Assembly: GCA_018292915.2 (NCBI GenBank)
Contig: JACVVK020000059.1
Coordinates: forward strand, 1,493,501-1,557,500
Direction: 5' to 3'
From: Batillaria attramentaria
Taxonomy: Eukaryota; Mollusca; Gastropoda; Batillariidae
DNA length: 64,000 nucleotides
Shown here: positions 1-22,050 of the stretch, in pieces
How the letters are laid out: each line of letters opens with the position of its first letter
How positions within the stretch are numbered: the first letter of the stretch is position 1
Notes under the pieces: generated by a model
Databases searched by the model: none
Told to the model about the DNA's origin: nothing
The model's input: the letters and a program-made list of their open reading frames with translations, nothing else
Made by a program: the position numbers and the translations under genes

Positions 1-48
<48 letters not shown>
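1..48. repeat. (CA)n microsatellite
   Basis: A pure CA run that begins at the window edge, so its full length is unknown. Confidence 0.98.
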
Positions 49-50
<2 letters not shown>

Positions 51-1188
51 AAAGAAAAATAATTTTTAAAATGATGGGCATGACATTACCAGATTAAAAA
101 AAAGCAGATGCCACTGGCTAGGGCCAGTCACTAGTGACTCAGTGGTTCAATTATCAGTAACACACTGTGTGAAAAATACATGTACTTCTTATCTCATAAT
201 TATGTTCCCTTTTCATTCTCCCTAAATGAGAAAACCATTGGAACAGTATTACTCGGTGTTACACACTTGCTTCTGTTTCATATCAAGTTGCACTGTTTCT
301 GCCAGTACACTTATTCTTGTCTTGCCACACAAACCACTGTATGGCCGGGGTGACTCGGTGCGAAACCACTGTCCGCGCCATAACACTGCTGTTTCGGATA
401 CTTAGTCGGCACGAAACTGTTTCTTCAGACACAAAAGTCAGGTTATCTAGTCACACTAACAGATATACTACAGTGATTACTTACGTATTCATCAGCATGG
501 AGTGAATGCCAAACGTCAGTGAGCCTTTGGTCCCGACGTGAGAGGCCAAGCGCGTATCAATCAGTCCCTCAGCTTCAGTCTGCCAGCGCGGCAGTTTCTA
601 TTCCTCGCCCGGGACTGCATACTCGCGCTCTTGCGTATGTCGGCGCCGCTTCTTCGATGAACTCGTGAATTTTGTTTTTACGGGAGTGGGTTGTCGGGTT
701 GTCTTAGGAATCACACCTCGTATTTTCGCTTTCACTTTTTCGGGAGCAATATGTTTACAATTGCACTGACTGTGACGTCATAGCTTGCAGTCTCGGCCAG
801 CAGCTTGAGGCGCTGGTTGGTGGCTATTTTTAGACTCGTGTTGCCGGCCAGCCGATAAGAAAAGGAGGGTAGGCTCGAAGAAAGTCGTATTTCTCAAATA
901 TTAAAAGCCGCAAAGTCACAGAAACGGTCGCGATGGTCAAATGAAACCTCCTTCTACTTGGCAAATAGCCTAAAACCTTCGTAAGCGGCAGTTTTCCCCT
1001 GAGCGCCCGTTACGAATATAGGGCCTTTAAAATGTATGTTTAGAACAGACAATAAAGTATTTTTGAATTTGAACTAATTGAATAATGTGTATGTTAATGG
1101 ATGGCGCTGTACTATGGCTACCCGCTCCCGCTCCCCCCCCCCCCCCTTGGGGGAAAAGCCCGAATTTCACTTACCCCAGTACAATGCC
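49..1188. other. No gene recognised
   Basis: Open frames here are short and resemble nothing I know. A perfect CRE palindrome TGACGTCA lies at 773-780, and a 12-C run sits near 1,135-1,146. It may be intronic or upstream sequence of the SLC22 gene, whose first exon must lie 5' of 1,689, but no exon with TM1 could be read. Confidence 0.5.
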
Positions 1189-1189
1189 A

Positions 1190-1681
1190 GTTACCGATAT
1201 CCCAACTCTGTACCTTCGAGTTTCACTACCGTTACTCTCTGCACTGATCCGAAATCGGCTAGCCGAGATCTGCGCAGAGACAAGTGAATTCTGCCGCATT
1301 CTGTATGAGTTGTTTCCCTTGCCGCAACAAGCACGCATTTTTCGTGGCAGAGCACAAAGCTGCCACAAAAAAATGCATGCATGCTGCGGTTCTGTGTATG
1401 CAAGGCAGACAACCCATGCAGGCAAAAATCTCTGAAACTGGCTGAAAATGTACTGTGCTGGTGAATGCGGCACAGAACTCACCGCCTCTGTGCACACTGT
1501 GAAATAGCACGTTGACCATAAAGTTGTTCAGAACTGTCCGCTTTCCTTGTCACCGAGTATATTTGTTTTTCCTTCTTAGGTATCATTTGTCTCGGCGCAG
1601 GTCTAGCTGGCCGATTTCGGGGTCAGTGCAGAGGGTAAAGCGTAGTGAAATCCGATGGTACAGCGTTGCCGATTTCCAATT
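1190..1681. repeat. Inverted repeat abutting SLC22 exon a
   Basis: Left arm about 1190-1290 and right arm about 1577-1681 are diverged inverted copies. Shared blocks include TCTCTGCACTGATCCGAAAT on the left and its complement near 1,615-1,640. The right arm ends only a few bases before the exon at 1,689, so the polypyrimidine region of that intron lies in the repeat. It is likely a MITE or foldback remnant; target duplications were not resolved. Confidence 0.5.
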
Positions 1682-1688
1682 TACACAG

Positions 1689-11602
<9,914 letters not shown>

Positions 11603-11786
11603 TTATTACTCTAGCCAGCTAGTAAGAGTGCCTCCGACATGCTTACCGACAGTGTTCTTAGACTTACGGCTGTGGCTGTTACTTAGATGTGTGGGTTTTT
11701 TTTTTTTTTTTGTTTTTTTTTTTTTTTGGTTGTCACAATGAAAAGGTGAAAAGCTAATTATGTATTTGTGAAAATCTCAGCTCGAG

Positions 11787-11841
<55 letters not shown>

Positions 11842-11894
11842 GTGGGTGGGTGTGGGTGTATGGGAGTGAGTGACCATTGGTCAGCGTAGTTTTT

Positions 11895-12036
11895 CATACC
11901 AGGGTCCGACTTTTTGGAATGATCTCTGAGCATCAATCAGATATGCAGACACAAAACCATCCTTCAAGCGAAATCTGAAAACCCACCTCTTCACTGCCCT
12001 CAGCCAATAGCTGTTGCCACATCGTCATCTTGCTGG

Positions 12037-12117
<81 letters not shown>

Positions 12118-12210
12118 AGTGACTATGTGGTGATTGTAAGGCGCCCTGAGCTCCTGCAGGAGGAAGAGCGTCCCTTGAATACCCAACATTATTATTATTA
12201 TTATTATTAG
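11895..12210 (+). pseudogene. LINE 3' terminal fragment
   Basis: The plus strand reads, with breaks, the usual LINE C-terminal form FWNDL-SIR-SFK-LKTHLF, then a 3'UTR interrupted by (GT)n and ending in (ATT)n. The 3'UTR part (AAGGCGCCCTGAGCTCCTG) recurs in reverse at 48,068-48,320. Confidence 0.65.
12039..12115. repeat. (GT)n microsatellite
   Basis: It lies inside the LINE 3' fragment. Confidence 0.97.
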
Positions 12211-13094
12211 GCGGTGCTGCTGGAAGCCTAGAAGGAGTGGGAAGGTGGAACCAGGATATGGAACTGCGGCCAACACACACCGTCGATTCGACACTGAACC
12301 TCTGTAATCATAGTCGCCACGCTTCAGCTGTTTCGAGGACTGACTGGTTGGGTCCACAACAGTTACTCCGTCATTCTTCACTGAGTTTCAACGAGTCATT
12401 TAGGAACGCAGATCCCAACGTTCTTCAGATCCTTTGAAGAAACCAAACAATATCGAGATGAAAGACTTGTTGTCAACTTAAAAAACAAAAGCTTACTAAA
12501 AAGTTTAGAACACCTCGCTAGTGTTGTTGCGAAACATTTCTTCAAGTTGTGATCGGCAGGTGAAATTATATAGCAGGTGAATGTTTTCATAATTTCGGCA
12601 CTTAATGCATTCATTTGTTTTCATTTATTTATTTATTTATTGTTGTTGTTGTTGTTGTTGTTGTTGTTATTATTATTAAGTGTATTCGTATGTTTGTCAC
12701 GTAAACTTGACACCTTTTCATTGACTGGTTCATGTGCCCCTCTCAGGTTCTGAAAAAAAAATCTGGGCTTGACTCGAAATTCGGTCCAGCTTGGCACTGT
12801 GACTGATCTAGTTATGCAATTGTGTGTGGTGAATCTTTGCAGACAAGTGTTCCTGCTAACTTGTAAACCAGCATCACCACGACAGCAGTGTTGTCGTTGC
12901 CTTCGTGCAGATGCAGTGATGTACACGCACGCACGCACGCACGCACGCACGCACGGACACCCCCCCCCCCAACCTTCTCTCCTCCACCACCCATCTTTAC
13001 CCGATCTTATGTACACTATGGTACTTCCTGGTTGTTATCCTTGTTGTTGGTGGTGGTAGAGGTGATATTGTTGTAGTTTGAACTTTTGAATATG

Positions 13095-13095
<1 letters not shown>
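12211..13095. other. No gene recognised
   Basis: It holds (GTT)n near 12,640-12,670 and GCAC repeats near 12,925-12,955. The frames here are short. Confidence 0.45.

Positions 13096-13157
<62 letters not shown>
13096..13157. repeat. (GT)n microsatellite
   Basis: A pure GT run. Confidence 0.97.
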
Positions 13158-13158
<1 letters not shown>

Positions 13159-13204
13159 ATGATACCATTCGCTTCACCCCCCACCCCCTCAACTCTACCG
13201 AAAC

Positions 13205-13735
13205 TCACTGGAAAAGTCGATTTTCTTGTGACCTGTAGTAACAGCAGTAGTAGTAGTAGTAGTTGTTGTTGTGATTTATGTTTGGTAGAGGGTAAGCAAT
13301 AGCTCCAGCAGCATTCAATATTCTCAATGAAAGTCTATTGTCGTTGTGCACGCAAAAATTGATTCGCACACAAAATGATTCACCTATATGGTTTAAAATC
13401 ATTTGATACCTTGAATATTTACTTTAAATCTGTGAACGGGAAGGCAAGTAATACTTTTATTCAGGTGCATGGTAAGTGTTGAAAAAAAAAAAGTTTCATC
13501 CATATTTGTGTTTTCGTTGTTTTGCGGGGTTTTTCGTTTGTTTGTTTGTGTAGCGCTGTTGTTGTTGTCGTTATTGTTGTTGTTGTTTTTCTTTTTAGGT
13601 GTACTTTTCGAAATTGTGCTTGTGTGTTATTAAAGTTGCTTTATACAAATTTGTTGTGTTTTGTGAAATTGCGTATCGTATTCTGAATTTGTGTCTTTGT
13701 CAGTTCGAGTTCGTTACGTAACACATCGGATGACG

Positions 13736-13816
<81 letters not shown>

Positions 13817-13960
13817 GTTGTCCAAAGTTGGAAACAGGGAAAAGACTTACAAACATTTGTTTTCAAATAACAGATACAAACAGGCACCATCATCCAGCTA
13901 TGAAAACAAAAAGCTGTTTTCCCTCTTTATTTCAAACTTGTCAAATTATAAGTATACAAA
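13205..13960. repeat. Duplicated block A, copy 1
   Basis: Long stretches match 29,545-31,610 and part of 48,320-48,480, for example AGAGGGTAAGCAATA and AAATGATTCACCTATATGGT with small changes. This copy has one poor version of the unit that forms a long minisatellite in the 30-31 kb copy. Confidence 0.75.
13738..13815. repeat. (GA)n(GACA)n microsatellite
   Basis: A GA run followed by GACA units. Confidence 0.96.
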
Positions 13961-13967
13961 GAAAGAG

Positions 13968-13973
<6 letters not shown>

Positions 13974-14055
<82 letters not shown>
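13974..14055. repeat. (CA)n microsatellite
   Basis: About 41 CA units. Confidence 0.98.
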
Positions 14056-14058
<3 letters not shown>

Positions 14059-14189
14059 ACGCACAAATGCATAACAAGCACACTTCATAACTGCTTTTGT
14101 TTTATCCCTGACAGAACTTGCCAAGTTTAACAATACTATAGATACGCACGCTATGTTTCGTGCTCGCTTTGTATTATCGGTAAGCACCA

Positions 14190-14660
14190 CACATATATTT
14201 GCTTGCAATACTGATTCAAGGGATCCCCTAATACTGAAGCAGTTGTGTATGAGACGAGGATTTCAATACAACACATCAAATACTGATTCAAAGAGGATAT
14301 TGAAATAATCCTCTAATACTGAAACAGTTGTGTATAAGACATGGATTTCAATACAACAGATACTGATTCAAAGAGGACATTAATCCTCCAATACTACAAC
14401 AGTTGTGTATAAGACATGGATTTCAATACAACAGATACTGATTCAAAGAGGACATTAATCCTCTATCACTAAAACAATTCTGTATAAGACATGGACTTCA
14501 ATACAACACATCAAATACTGATATCGAAATAAACCCCCAATTTTCATGCAGTTATGTACGCGGCATGGATTTCAATACAGCACAGATACTGATTCAAAGA
14601 GGATATTGAAATATCGTATTCCTAATTCTCTAATACCGAAGCAGCTTTGTACGAGACATG
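14190..14660. repeat. Degenerate tandem units of about 60-80 bp
   Basis: Units with CTGATTCAAAGAGGA and AAGACATGGATTTCAATACA recur five to six times. The same unit is more regular (82 bp) at 50,190-50,490. Confidence 0.75.
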
Positions 14661-14710
14661 GATTTCTCACATCCATCATATATACTAATACTTTTTTTCG
14701 CCGCTGGGGG

Positions 14711-16523
14711 AAGATGAAGGGAAAACAAGTTGCGGCTACAGAAGTCGACGCCGACACCGCTCGTTAGGTCCCCTCGGTTGTGAACGGGCCGGCCACTTCT
14801 GGCGCGGGGAGGGTCGGGGCACGCGTGCTGGGTCACAGCAGGAGTGGTTCTGTTAAACTGAAACGGGACAAAATCACTGATTATACACTGTAAGAAAATG
14901 TGCTTATTACAGCTGCCTGGTACATGTATAAACGACAACAATACAGACCTGTTTACCCTCAGCATTGAGAAGTAGCAAGTGTTTCACACGCACGCCGCCA
15001 GCACTCGGTCAGTGGTCTGCCCAAAGTCTATTTTAGAGCTCTATAAACGTGTACTGTTACAATCGACCCCTTGTGAACTGCCTGATAATGATAGAATTAT
15101 ATGCATAATGAATCAGCGTAAGTGTTTTGCAGGCCGCAAGATACCTAACAACAAGAAATCGTAAATCCGGGTACTGGTACCGAAAAAGAGTAGTTTTTGC
15201 AAGTCTGGCGCACAAGCGTAAAACTGCCAGAATATCGTACTTTGTACGCCAGATTCGTAAGGGTAAACAGGTCTGCAACAACAACAAAACCAATACACCA
15301 ACATACTCATGCTGACACTCATCTGCCTCTGTCTAAAAAAAAAAAGAAATAAACTTCACCAACTGACTACACAAAGATGATAATGAAAGGCTCAGGATGG
15401 ATTTTCTCCTTACCACGACAATAAAAGCTTGGACGGCCTGGTTTCCTGGTGGGACGGGCTCGCATTGGAGCTGGAGCTGGGGCCGGGGCATCATTGAAAT
15501 CCCTAGGAAGAGAGAAGCAAATCACATAAGGCAAGGCATAGTAGTACTGTGCCTGTGGTCAATGACTAAGTGTAAACATCAACTAAAAAGCAGAAAATAA
15601 AAGAAAACAGAACATGGGTGCCACTCAGACATTCTGAAATCCAGGCTGGGGTCCAGGGCCCAACTAAGCTCCGGTGGCCGGGGTGCAGTGTGTTGTTTGT
15701 GAACTGGTAAACCACTGACGTCACAACTCACACTTTCCTTCTCTGTTTCCTTACTATCTTCGTACTTAAGCACTCGTAGTTAAGGGGAGCCGGGATAGCC
15801 GAATGGTAGAGCGTTGGACTCTCAATGCTCGAGTCGTGAGTTCGAATCCCGGCTGGGGCCAAATATTTGTGCTGGCCTTTTTCTCGTTGCCCCATCTTTG
15901 ATATCACCCTTGCGTGGTGGAAAAGGACGTTAAACTCCCAAACACACACCCCCACCCACTCGTAAATAACTCACTGAAAATTTGCACTGACGAGTGCTGT
16001 AAAATTTAAGAAATGCGAAGACACGGTTGCGAAATTTGCTTCAGATAACAAGACAGCCACAATTGTTCAGTTTATAAGTGTTATCCAAATAAAAAATCGT
16101 CTTGCTGCATATTATAAATGTAATTCATTTTGACTGCTGCATTTAGTCAGCTTTGTGTTAAGATGTTAAAAGACCAGAGGCACAGAGGTTACTAGTGCGA
16201 CTAGAGGGGCGGTCAACTTAAAGGCCCAACTTCCCCTGGTAGCTGCATCAGTTTTAACCAATACCCTATACATCTCACAACAATATTTATACATGTAAAG
16301 GATGCCGACCACATTCACCATAAATCATAGCATTTGGAGTTCTGCTGGACACACCAAGAAACCTTTTCATGGCAAAAAAATGAAAATGAACTTTTTTTCA
16401 ATAATGTTTGATCGACTGACAACTGACAACCCCCAAACCTCAGGGCCATACAGGAGTATATCTGTGCATCAAATACTTTAAAGAACAATGATGGACAACG
16501 GTCACCAAGCTGCCACAGTACTT

Positions 16524-16562
<39 letters not shown>

Positions 16563-19480
16563 TGGGGGGGGGGGGGGGGGATAAAGAACGCAATTTTTCA
16601 CAGAGCCTCGTTTAGTTACAACACACACATGATCAGTTGAGTCTCAAACAACAAGTACACCACTTACTGTATTAGGTTGCGGCGAATCTCAGGATTTCGT
16701 TGTCCCGAAACACGACGACGGCGAACACGACGAAAGTGGCGCCGTGGCTCGGCGGCAGGAATGTGAGCGTTGGGCGTACGAACGTTGTTGTCGTCGTTGC
16801 CCTCTTCATTGCCGATGGCGGGGATAGGGCGCCGGATATTGTTGTTGTTGTTGTGGTGGTGGTGGTTGTCGTTGCCGTCCTCATTGCCGTTGGCTGGGAA
16901 CTGCCTCATCATGATGTTGTGATCCATCTGAAGATGAAAAAAAGGAAAGAAAAACCATATCAGTTATAAAAAAAAAAAATCTAGTCACACACTGAATTAA
17001 TCTATTCCATATCTGGAGTAGGTGGGTTTGGGTGTGAGAGTAGCATCCTCAACACCTCTGTTTGATCGATAGGCAAATTGCAATGGATCGATCCGGTCAG
17101 TTTAAAAATGCGCACACTTTAACGTCCTTTTCCACCACGTGTGGGTGATATCAGAGACGGGATAACGAGGAAAAAAGGCCAGCACAAATACTGGCCCCAG
17201 CCGGGATTCGAACTCACGACCCGAGAATTGTAAGTTCAACGCTATTACCGTTCGACTCTCTCGGCTTCCCTTCACTACTTGGATGGAAGCGTAACAGGGT
17301 GGGTGGGTGTTTGGGGGTTTAACGTCCTTTTCAGATGGAAGCGTAACAGAGAGAAGAGCGGTTGGAATGTTGTGTCCTGGCAACACCCTTGCCATATTAG
17401 AACGTAGCGTCAGAGAAATATGAATCTGATAATGTGACAGTAGTTTGAAATTTTGATTCAACGAATAGCTTGAACGAAGGAAGTTCTACCGGCACTTGGT
17501 CGCGACATTAGGCAGGGGACATAACCATTGTATGAGTAAGCGGGTCTTTCAAAGCGATTGCCTCCCTTACTACGTCCCCTTGAAAACGACCTATGAGCGA
17601 GTCAGATCAGCAAAACCGACCCTTAGAACACGGATAAGAGATACTGTTTGCACAACTGGTGTTCTTTTGTGTCTTTTCCCCCTCTCTCTCACTCTCTTTA
17701 CCTGGATATTGCTGATCAAGTTGAAAGGATATTGGTTGTGGAATCGTAAATGACATGGATGTAGGGAATGCCAGGCGAGAAGGACAGGGAGGAGAGGTGT
17801 GGGGGGGGGGGGGGGGCAGGGGCGAGTACACACGGAGAAAACCCGGTACACAGCGTGACAACGAAACAACGGCGCACACGTAGCACGACTGATTCAAAAA
17901 GCCAGAGAAATCTAGTGTGGGAAAGAACAGGGAAGACAGATGTACAATACTGGTTTGTTGTTGTCGGTGTTGTTGCTTTTAACGTCTACCCTGACCGACA
18001 TGAAACTTTCTTAATCAAGCTGAAAGGAGGGGGAGATAAATGGACGGAGGGAAATGGGGTTGTGGCGGTAAGTCATTCAGTGTCACACTGAGTCGCGGGG
18101 GATGGAAGAAGGGGCTGGGGGAGGGGGGGGGGGGGTGTAGCGGGTTGTGTCTGACGGTGTCAGCTCTCACGTGTCGCGGAGTGTGGTTGACAGTGCACGT
18201 GCAAGCGGTGAAAAGGGCTCACAGTACCGTGGTCAGCCGGGACCGGCCTCTGCTCGTCACTCTGTGCTGAGCGAGCGAGCATTACACTCGTGTCTGTCTT
18301 GGCCTCTGTTGACCAGGTATGTTTACATGTGTATGTTATGGTATATTTTGGTTCAATTCGCATAGTGGTGTTGTATCATTAGTACAGTAGTGTTTTTATC
18401 AGAAATTGTTTGTCGTTTTACCAGCAACTGTAACTGGCAATAGCACATGCACGTGACGGTCGTTAAAGTGTTCTAGCTCGTCGGTTGCTGGGGATTTAGC
18501 GGAGTGGTTTTACGGATGGTTTAGAAACCAATAGTTACGGTGTGGTAAACGGTAAGGAAGCGACGATACTATGACACGATTGTGACGACACACGATGGTT
18601 CGTCTTATGAAGGGTTTTAGACTTGACGTTTATGTTTACTCAGTTGATGTGTATAGAAATAAAGACTGTTGAGCTAGCGAGCATTACAGTCGTGTCCGTC
18701 TTGGCCTCTGTTGACCAGGTGCGTCGCAAGTGTTACAGAGGCACCTCGATAGACTGAGGAAAGTACACATCTCGCAGAGAAACTTTGTACAAGGGGCAAG
18801 TACACATCACAGTCTAGTGACACAAACTTCCATCGCGCTCTCGATCCACTGAGAACGTACACGCCGATATCTCAGTTTCATTTAAGCAGAGGGAAACAAG
18901 CCATGTTCCAGCAAAACAAACATAATTGTCTAGAACACTGTGCAAAGGTTCAACTACACCACTGTTTGCTTATTGTAATATATGTCCTTCACTAGCCGCC
19001 CACTTTGAAGTGTTTTGCGGAAAGAAATGCAAGCGAATTGAAGCCGGTCTGAAATAAGTCTGACAGCCATCCAAAGACCATTTCAATGTTGCGAGAACGA
19101 ACATGAAAAACCGAAAAGGTAAAAACAGCAGTACAGTTTACCTCAAGCTGTAAGACCATCAACATAATGCAATGCCTTTCTGAAGCATAAAGTTGCGCGG
19201 CGTTAAGCCCTAAATAACTAACTAACTGACTGAAGCATAAAGCAAAGAGCAATTCTTGCTTACCGTAAGAGTCAGTTGTAAGGTAGAATCAGCAGGACAA
19301 CTGGTCAGCACTGAGGGAAATCGGCGAGGACTGCTCGGTCAGATCATCCAAACACAAGAACAAGTGTGACAGCGATGGAAATCAGCCCCTTTTATCCTGG
19401 TCTACGTCAGTGATCGCCTGAGGAGGGGGCTCCCACAACACGCTCGCGGTGCGAAGCGGGTACTTCAGTCAGCCAATAAG
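14711..19480 (-). CDS. Putative Asn/His- and Arg-rich AT-hook-like protein gene, copy 1
   Basis: Model, on the minus strand: ATTGG (CCAAT) at 19,473-19,477; TATA-like GGATAAAAGG at about 19,388-19,397; untranslated exon about 19,362-19,264 ending TTACG before GTAAGC; coding exon 16,927-16,668; exon 15,502-15,414; possible exon from 15,272; last exon from 14,887. The 86-residue coding exon starts right after TTTTTTCATCTTCAG and has poly-His/Asn, then RRHFRRVRRRR. Its phase-2 end joins exon 15,502 in frame, giving DFNDAPAPAPAPMRARPTRK and PGRPSFYCR. The last exon has PRARSGRPV. GRP cores flanked by Arg or Lys resemble AT-hooks, which suggests minor-groove DNA binding. Compared with its paralogs, the last exon has a 1-nt deletion near 14,785, so this copy may be damaged. 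The family is not recognised, and the exon-3 boundaries are unclear. Confidence 0.45.
15414..15502 (-). CDS. Exon 2 of AT-hook-like gene copy 1
   Basis: 89 bp between CTCTTCCTAG and GTAAGGAG, phase compatible with the upstream exon. It encodes an Ala-Pro repeat and TRKPGRPSFYCR. The paralog at 51,244-51,301 lacks 31 bp of this exon. Confidence 0.5.
15784..15958 (+). mobile_element. SINE family 1
   Basis: A complete copy, flanked by CACTCGTA on both sides (about 15,771 and 15,958). The anticodon-loop region is GGACTCTCAATGC rather than GGACTTCTAATGC, a variant also seen at 11,270. It lies in an intron of the AT-hook-like gene. Confidence 0.85.
16527..16580. repeat. (GA)n and poly-G
   Basis: A GA run followed by a G run. 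The equivalent place in copy 2 is 58,000-58,060. Confidence 0.95.
16668..16927 (-). CDS. Coding exon 1 of AT-hook-like gene copy 1
   Basis: ATG directly follows a polypyrimidine-AG acceptor, and the exon ends AATACA before GTAAGTGG. Residues: MDHNIMMRQFPANGNEDGND, His/Asn runs, IRRPIPAIGNEEGND, then NVRTPNAHIPAAEPRRHFRR. Differences from the 58.3 kb paralog are largely whole-codon changes in the repeats, which supports translation. Confidence 0.55.
17117..17270 (-). mobile_element. SINE family 1, GTGTGGG subfamily
   Basis: It shares diagnostic changes (GGGATAACGAGGAAAAAAGG) with the copy at 58,923-59,091. Both sit at the same place in the duplicated block, so this SINE predates the duplication. 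Confidence 0.85.
17298..17334 (-). mobile_element. SINE family 1 tail fragment
   Basis: A short tail (GGGTTTAACGTCCTTTTC) inserted between two copies of a sequence with GATGGAAGCGTAACAG. That direct repeat is a likely target duplication. Confidence 0.65.
18136..18736 (+). mobile_element. Candidate solo LTR
   Basis: It starts TGTAGCGGGTTG and ends CAAGTGTTACA (TG...CA). It has AATAAAGACTG at about 18,656 and is absent from the matching place in block copy 2 (about 60,415). A 45-bp stretch (GCGAGCATTACACTCGTGTC onward) is repeated at 18,272 and 18,678, so the unit could be more complex. No target duplication was seen. Confidence 0.45.
18757..18875. repeat. Single-copy relatives of the 71-bp satellite unit
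   Basis: It contains GGAAAGTACACATCTCGC and CGCTCTCGATCCACTGAGAA, which match the unit amplified at 60,428-61,240. Confidence 0.6.
19264..19480 (-). promoter_or_regulatory. Core promoter and 5' exon, AT-hook-like gene copy 1
   Basis: On the minus strand there is an ATTGG box, then about 76 bp further GGATAAAAGGGGCTG, then about 100 bp ending CTGACTCTTACG at a GTAAGC donor. The same arrangement, with changed spacing, occurs at 61,637-61,810, while sequence around it has diverged more. Confidence 0.45.
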
Positions 19481-20061
19481 AATCGGCGTATCTGGTGTGG
19501 TTGACAAGGGGGCGCGGAAACTGACTCCGCCTCCGATGTGATGACCTCCTTACGAGCCTCAAAGAACTGAGGGGAGGGGAAGGAGGAGGGGGCAAGCCCG
19601 ACATTTGGCTAAATTCGGACTGAAAGAGCAGTACACGATTCGGGTTGATTTTCTGCTTCCACGTGCAGAAACTAATCACGTGACTGTGGCCTCGATGGTT
19701 TAGACAAAGTGGCGATGTGTTGTGTAATCGGGTGTAATCGCTCATGCTGGAGCCGAGTGGAGAAATGTTGACTTGACAGAGATTCGAAAACTTTACGGAA
19801 TGGACCGAATAACCGCCTAAATAAACTGTTTTAAATTAGTCATTTAATGCCTTTTGCCAGGAACACAGTAGATTGTATCCATATTTTGTAGACGCCTCCT
19901 CCCTGGAACCTTTCATCATCATTCTCTTTTACTATCATTGCACACTAACGCTACCTACACATTCATACAAGCATACATATTCGTTCTTACATGGAGGTAA
20001 GGAACAGCGGGCGGGGAGGGGAGGGGGGACGTTTAGGAGAAGTAACCAAACTTTTCTATAG

Positions 20062-20680
20062 CAAAATTGTGAGGCGTCGCTCAGGTAATCTGGACACTCT
20101 TTCCATTTCTCTATATCACGGGGAAATCAAAATGGACTACGTTTAGTAATTTCCGTTGCTATACCGCTTCATAAAGTTCGACGACGATTGTTTTCATCTA
20201 TAGCTGTAATTTTAATACATGCGGATTGACATCTTCAGATTGCAGTAACGTATTAGAACAATATCGGTTTCTGGTAGATAAACAGCCTCTTTTGTTTTCT
20301 GTCTAACCGACAACTGAAAATCCAAAGCGCTTTTCCGGTGCTATGGCGGTTTTGAATGTGGAAAAACGCGGTGCTGTGGCGTGGGAACTCGCTGCACGAT
20401 TTGGAGGGACAAAGAAACGAAAAAGTACAATGTACACATCTCCCACTACACATCTTGGGTCGCACTTTAGACCACAGAGTGCGACACGCGCCTATGTTTC
20501 TTATGACGTTGTTCACTAATGTTGTTCACTAAGTTATGGTTTCTCATTTTAACCTACATATACGACAAACACGTCTTCTGTTTTATTATTTCAGTTATTT
20601 GTTATGTTTGAAATCGTTCTTGCACATCGTCGAACCGGTCTCGCGCGTCTTCGCACCATTTGGACGGACCGCCGAAAAAC
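20062..20680. repeat. Block E segment (inverted partner at 36,795-37,413)
   Basis: Close to collinear with 36,795-37,413 in reverse, including GAAAAACGCGGTGCTGTGGC and CATTTTGCTGATG-side flanks. Shared open frames here reflect the duplication and are not evidence of a gene. Confidence 0.75.
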
Positions 20681-20704
20681 GGCCGTCCATTTTGCTGATG
20701 CTTG

Positions 20705-20729
20705 CCCCCCCCCCCCCCCCCCCCCCCGC
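20705..20729. repeat. Poly-C run
   Basis: About 20 consecutive C. The window has many such C/G homopolymers. Confidence 0.95.
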
Positions 20730-21289
20730 CGCGTATGGGAACAGGATACGCTGACAGCACAGAACCAGTTTCACTGTTTCCTATTCTCTAACAAAATAGG
20801 TTAAAATACGCTAATTTCAAACAGCACTGAACCTGAACATATTCTTTTAGCAAACTTTCCACCCAGTTTATACATGTATTTATATATCGATCCCTCCGCT
20901 GTTGGATCCTTTAATAAACCTTAACACCATTTTTTTCTCTAACAGATGAGATAAATATTTTTGCACTATTTTGAACGGCAGTGAGCATGAAGAAATTCTT
21001 ATAACTAAACTTTCTCCTAGTTCATGTGCATGAACCGTGATCAGTTAAGTAAACCTATCATGCTGAACGCATGCAAAATGGCCGAACCCATGATGAAGGT
21101 TGGTGAAAACAAAATCACACAGAACATGACTGCGTTCGATACGTACACCACCTAGGGCGAATCGCCTTCAGCTCAATACCCCGCCCCCCCCCCCCCCCGC
21201 CCCCCTCCTGACACACACACACACACACACACGCTTCTCTCACACTCCAACCCCTGACACTCAACCGCTTTCAGTTCCCAGGTGATTGC

Positions 21290-22050
21290 GATGACGCTTG
21301 AGGTTAAAAATCTAGCACCCTGCAAGGCTCCTGGGAACTAAACCGGTTAGTCGAGATGACACATATCCCCTACCCACCGTTTCTACCGTGTTTAAGAACA
21401 ACGGGCCCCTTACACTCTTACTAAAACCCAATGACATCTTAGGGGACTGTCAAGGTAGCGGACCATTGTCTTCCCTAACGTCTTGGCTGAAAACGCACAG
21501 TCCCTAGTGAGAAGTTTCAATTTCATCGATCGGGTATTGTAATCCCCCATTGACACATGAATGAGATGTCACCTTTCTTGCTTATGTTGGTCAGGGTTGT
21601 AGAGCTGTGCGTGGGTTTGAAATCAAATGTCATTTGCATTGGGCTTGATCGTGATTAACTTTACCAGGTAGCATGCATGTCCACATGTCCCAGGGGCGAT
21701 CACGATGTTCCCACAACCAGCTCTCCAAACTGCCTTCATGGACAAGAGGCCCAGGCAAGCGGCAGTTGGTCCGATGGTATTCTCTCCATCATCACTTTTG
21801 TTTTCCATTGTACGGGAAGCTCTTTCCAAGTATTCCTTCGCGTCTTTCGGTTTTGATCGAATTTACTGTATCACGATGTTGCGATGCTCAGTAGTTTTCT
21901 TTGATTTCAGAAGCTTGCTACCTATACTTTCAAATTCTTTGTCGTATGTGGTGGAAAAGAACGTTAAATCCCCAAACACCCACCCACCCTCAAATTCTTT
22001 GGTCAAGGCAGAGAAGAATCTTACTCAACCTGAAACCTGCTAATTGACCT
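21290..22050. repeat. Block E segment shared with 38,160-38,790 (inverted) and 63,640-64,000
   Basis: Stretches such as AAGAACAACGGGCCCCTTAC and TGAGATGTCACCTTTCTTGC occur in all three places. Confidence 0.8.
21943..21989 (+). mobile_element. SINE family 1 tail fragment
   Basis: Only GTGGTGGAAAAGAACGTTAA and the CACCCACCCACCC end are present. Confidence 0.7.

Noticed and set aside
14979..15315. Plus-strand basic frame (KSGYWYRKRV...), also at 50,941-51,177, as a histone-like protein
   Set aside because: No histone motif could be aligned. The region is opposite a possible minus-strand exon and has stops near its acceptor-like sites.
20253..20516. Conserved protein, since the same frame occurs at 37,012-37,263
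   Set aside because: The two places are inverted copies of one repeated block; the similarity extends outside the frame.
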